From positions 1-34,151 of the forward strand of contig DATHMF010000005.1 in assembly GCA_035487355.1 (NCBI GenBank): a stretch of 34,151 bases of DNA, read 5' to 3'. The notes below the pieces were generated by a model. That model had not been told where the DNA came from, made no database searches, and saw nothing but the letters and a program-made list of their open reading frames with translations. Source of the DNA: Terriglobales bacterium (GTDB lineage: Bacteria; Acidobacteriota; Terriglobia; Terriglobales; Acidobacteriaceae). Below are positions 31,940 to 34,151 of the stretch, one piece after another. The translations under genes and the position numbers were made by a program. Position 1 is the first letter of the stretch. Each line of letters begins with the position of its first letter.

Positions 31940-33241
31940 TTAGGAAACAGCAACGACCAGGACAGTGGCGTCGTCCTCAAACTCGCCGCCGCTGAAATCG
32001 GTGACGCGGTCCAGCAAGCAACGGTGAAGCGCCTCGGCCGAGAGTTGACGGTTGCTGCGCGCGGCCTCGGCCAGGCGCTTTTCGCCAAACTCCTCGCCGT
32101 CTTTGTTCACCGCTTCGCTCAGGCCATCGGTAAACATGACCAGGCGGTCTCCGGGCCGCAGCTCGATCTCGCCCTGTTCGTAAACACTCTCCTCGAAAGC
32201 ACCCACGATCAGGCCGCCTTGTTCCAGGCGTACCTGAACCCCGTCTTTCCGGGTCAGAACGGGTGGGTTGTGTCCGGCGTTCGTGTACTGCAAGGTTTTG
32301 CGGTCGACATCCAGCAGGCCATAAAAGAGGGTGATGAACTTGCCCTCTGTGGTGTTACGCGACATTACGCGGTTGACTTTCTCCAGCAGCTCCTTGGGCG
32401 GCGTGTCTTCGGTTGCCAGCCCCTTGACCACAGCCTGGAGATTGGACATCAGCAGAGCGGCCGCCATTCCCTTGCCAGACACGTCGGCGATGCAGAGCCC
32501 CAGCCGGCTTGCGCCAAATTTGTAGACATCAAAATAGTCGCCTCCGACGATACGCGCCGGCCGCCAACTGCCTGAAATTTCGAGACCCGCAATCTGCGGA
32601 ATCTCCTTGGGCATGAGCGCCTGCTGGATTTGCCTGGCCTCCTCGTACTCCTGGGCCTGTTTGCGAAGACGCAAACTGGGCGTTTCAATGCCGAACTGCT
32701 GGGCGTACTCAGAGTTGAGTCGAGGCCAATCGAACTTCATGGCCTCAGCGCCGACGATGCGGCCGAGGGGAGTTCCGATGAGAAGGCGATCCAGAACATC
32801 GAAACAAATGTGCCACCCGGCAGCACCCATGGAGATGAAGCCGCGATCAATGTTGTGCCACAGCGTCAGGCGCGTGCCGCCGTCGCCATCGACATCCAGG
32901 GCTTCGAGTTCCCACCGGAGATCTTTGTCACCCCAGTTGTACTCAAGCACCTTGGGAGCGTCGGCTCGCGTCACGGTTGTCTCAGAAACCTGCGCCTTGG
33001 GTGCTTTCACCGTGGTGAGCTTCACCCTGGTTCCAACCGTACCCAGGTTCCCATCGGCATCGAAGGGCGCCCACTGGCGCAGATGCGCCGGGTCGGTAAG
33101 CGCCTGCCAGACTTTTTCCGGCGGGTGGCGCAGCTCTCTGACGAAAATGAGCGTCCACTTTTCTTCACCGTTTTGTCCCCGGTCCTTCTGTATGTGCGCC
33201 CCGCTGGCAGGACCCGGTGCGTACTGCTCGCGATCAATCAT
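31940..33241 (-). CDS. SRPBCC (AHSA1-like) domain fused to SpoIIE/RsbU-type PP2C phosphatase
   Basis: A 433-aa two-domain cytoplasmic protein. Residues about 28-185 are an AHSA1/START-like SRPBCC domain (LIFVRELRHPPEKVWQALTD, LRQWAPFDADGNLGTVGTRV, TRLTLWHNI). A short helical linker (RKQAQEYEEARQIQQALMP, 193-211) leads to a SpoIIE/RsbU phosphatase with VGGDYFDV (D235), IADVSGKGMAAALLM (D253), TNAGHNPP, FTDGLSEA (D372) and EDDATVLVV (D423/D424). All metal ligands are present, so the phosphatase should be active, probably on a serine of an anti-sigma-factor antagonist. The SRPBCC part may be its ligand sensor. AGGAGG 8 nt upstream supports the ATG. Upstream are VOC and ArsR genes. Confidence 0.9.
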   Translation of the reverse strand: MIDREQYAPGPASGAHIQKDRGQNGEEKWTLIFVRELRHPPEKVWQALTDPAHLRQWAPFDADGNLGTVGTRVKLTTVKAPKAQVSETTVTRADAPKVLEYNWGDKDLRWELEALDVDGDGGTRLTLWHNIDRGFISMGAAGWHICFDVLDRLLIGTPLGRIVGAEAMKFDWPRLNSEYAQQFGIETPSLRLRKQAQEYEEARQIQQALMPKEIPQIAGLEISGSWRPARIVGGDYFDVYKFGASRLGLCIADVSGKGMAAALLMSNLQAVVKGLATEDTPPKELLEKVNRVMSRNTTEGKFITLFYGLLDVDRKTLQYTNAGHNPPVLTRKDGVQVRLEQGGLIVGAFEESVYEQGEIELRPGDRLVMFTDGLSEAVNKDGEEFGEKRLAEAARSNRQLSAEALHRCLLDRVTDFSGGEFEDDATVLVVAVS

Positions 33242-33277
33242 CTTCTTCTCCTCCTAATGAACAAAGCGGTTTAGAGT

Positions 33278-33340
33278 AATCAGCAAAAACCTAGATCCCT
33301 CCACTCCGCCGCAAAGTACGCGGCTCCGGTCGGGAGGACA
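33278..33340 (+). repeat. 63-nt dispersed repeat, copy B
   Basis: CTAGATCCCTCCACTCCGCC, then CGCGGCTCCGGTCGGGAGGACA. It has the same orientation as copy A at 31841. It lies between the phosphatase gene and the VOC gene and so interrupts what would otherwise be a close-packed operon. Confidence 0.75.
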
Positions 33341-33390
33341 ATACGAATTTTGTTCATTACAGTCTTAACTCGCCCCTGCAAGTCCCATGC

Positions 33391-33789
33391 TTAGCGTGAA
33401 TAGCGTGCCAACTGGGTGAGCTGAATGAGGTTGCCGCAGGTATCCTTCAGCATCGCAATGGTCGATCCGGTCACGTCAGTGGGTGGCATCGTGAACTCGG
33501 CGCCAAGGGCCTTGACCCGCTCGTAGTCCCGCTTGATGTCGTCGGTGAAGAACATGGCCGCAGGCTGGCCCTGTTGAAACATCGCCTGCTGATACGCTTT
33601 GGCTGCGGGGTTGTTGTTCAGCGCCAACTGCAGCTCAGTGCCTTCCGGCTCCTCGGACGAGGCCACGGTCAGCCAGCGATATGGGCCCTGACTGAAATCG
33701 GTCTTCTTGGCAAAGCCCAGCACCTCCGTATAGAAGTGCAGGGCCTTCTCCTGGTCGTCCACGTATACGCTGGTTACTTTGATTTTCAT
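33391..33789 (-). CDS. VOC-family (glyoxalase-like) protein
   Basis: A 132-aa protein of the vicinal-oxygen-chelate fold. It opens with VTSVYVDDQEKALHFYTEVLGF, a typical first half with the FY-VLGF motif. YRWLTVASSEE and TELQLAL follow, then PAAMFFTDDIKRDYERVKALGAEF and TIAMLKDTCGNLIQLTQ in the second half. The Glu/Gln metal positions cannot be fixed by eye. Members include glyoxalase I, dioxygenases and fosfomycin-type resistance proteins; this one resembles the uncharacterised group found beside ArsR and SRPBCC genes. It begins 15 nt after the ArsR gene ends. Confidence 0.85.
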   Translation of the reverse strand: MKIKVTSVYVDDQEKALHFYTEVLGFAKKTDFSQGPYRWLTVASSEEPEGTELQLALNNNPAAKAYQQAMFQQGQPAAMFFTDDIKRDYERVKALGAEFTMPPTDVTGSTIAMLKDTCGNLIQLTQLARYSR

Positions 33790-33804
33790 TTCGTTTCTCC
33801 TTTG

Positions 33805-34151
33805 TCACGTTCGCGGTTTGGGCCGCGTCTTCTTCCGTGTCTTCCTTTTCGTTGGTGTTGCTTGAGCTTGTCCCATGCGGTCGAGGTGGCGTTCAAGAGC
33901 ATCTACGTGAGCGGACCAGAACCGGCGGAACTGAGCCAGCCAGGCATCCAGCTCCTGAAGTGGTTCAGGTTTCAGCCGGTAGAGGCGGCGCTGTGCGTCC
34001 ACCGTGGATTCCACGAAACCGGAATCTCTCAGCACTCGCAGGTGCTTTGACACGGTCGGCTGCGGCATACGAAGCTGACGCTCGATCTCTCCCACCGACT
34101 GTTGGGCCGAGACCAGGAGGCTCAATATCGCGCGGCGGTTCGGCTCCGCAA
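33805..34151 (-). CDS. ArsR-family HTH transcriptional regulator (5' end beyond window)
   Basis: The gene is cut by the window edge; about 115 residues are visible. The winged helix-turn-helix is clear: AEPNRRAILSLLVSAQQSVGEI (from 34149, quoted in part), QLRMPQPTVSKHLRVLRDSGFVESTVDAQRRLYRL. No Cys metal site is seen, so metal sensing is unlikely. The tail is long and basic (KRKTRKKTRPKPRT). Regulators of this subgroup usually sit with SRPBCC and VOC genes, as here. It probably controls its own operon with the VOC and phosphatase genes. Confidence 0.88.
   Translation of the reverse strand, partial: AEPNRRAILSLLVSAQQSVGEIERQLRMPQPTVSKHLRVLRDSGFVESTVDAQRRLYRLKPEPLQELDAWLAQFRRFWSAHVDALERHLDRMGQAQATPTKRKTRKKTRPKPRT

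Overview
The window is about 34 kb of bacterial chromosome, probably from the Acidobacteriota (Terriglobia/Acidobacteriales-like). This placement is an inference. It rests on moderately high GC, on the mix of families (HpnI-type hopanoid glycosyltransferase, DUF3052, DUF2911, CPBP protease, DrrAB- and MacAB-type transporters, HslVU), and on intergenic spaces crowded with short GC-rich repeats. No 16S rRNA or strong marker operon is present to prove it.

Positions 1-19,600 are mostly core and housekeeping. They carry asparaginyl-tRNA synthetase and arginase, a secreted fasciclin-domain protein, an orphan Imm1-like protein, an HpnI-type glycosyltransferase, a degenerate CTP-synthase-like glutaminase domain, RNase P RNA, a secreted LolA-like protein, glyA, a CPBP protease, a RidA/amidohydrolase/DUF3052/DoxX operon, a HAD phosphatase, the HslVU protease, an AI-2E-type exporter, a DrrAB-like ABC exporter and tRNA-Arg(TCG).

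Positions 19,580-23,000 look like an accessory patch. The 3' end of tRNA-Arg is duplicated 183 bp downstream as a perfect 28-nt att-like copy. Nearly 1 kb of non-coding, repeat-packed DNA follows. Then come three minus-strand genes with no recognised function: a zinc-knuckle protein with a Gln/Ala/Pro-rich tail, a protein whose acidic residues are spaced like a RuvC/RNase H-fold nuclease, and a helix-hairpin-helix protein immediately upstream of it. The last two form a compact pair and are the best candidate here for an undescribed system.

Positions 23,100-34,151 carry a MacAB efflux pair and a run of minus-strand genes (DUF1801, DUF2911, hypotheticals, a duplicated DoxX-like membrane protein, MsrA as a predicted lipoprotein, a 72-aa membrane protein). 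The run ends in an ArsR regulator / VOC protein / phosphatase cluster. In that cluster the SRPBCC (AHSA1-like) domain that often accompanies ArsR and VOC genes is fused to a SpoIIE/RsbU-type PP2C phosphatase. The same stretch holds three copies of one translation-start region, one of which opens a truncated DUF1801 gene.

Two themes recur. First, several short repeat families sit in intergenic DNA and sometimes touch stop codons. Second, at several plus-strand genes a -10-like hexamer lies only 6-16 nt before the start codon, which suggests very short or absent 5' leaders. Every functional call was made by eye from motifs; no database search was run.
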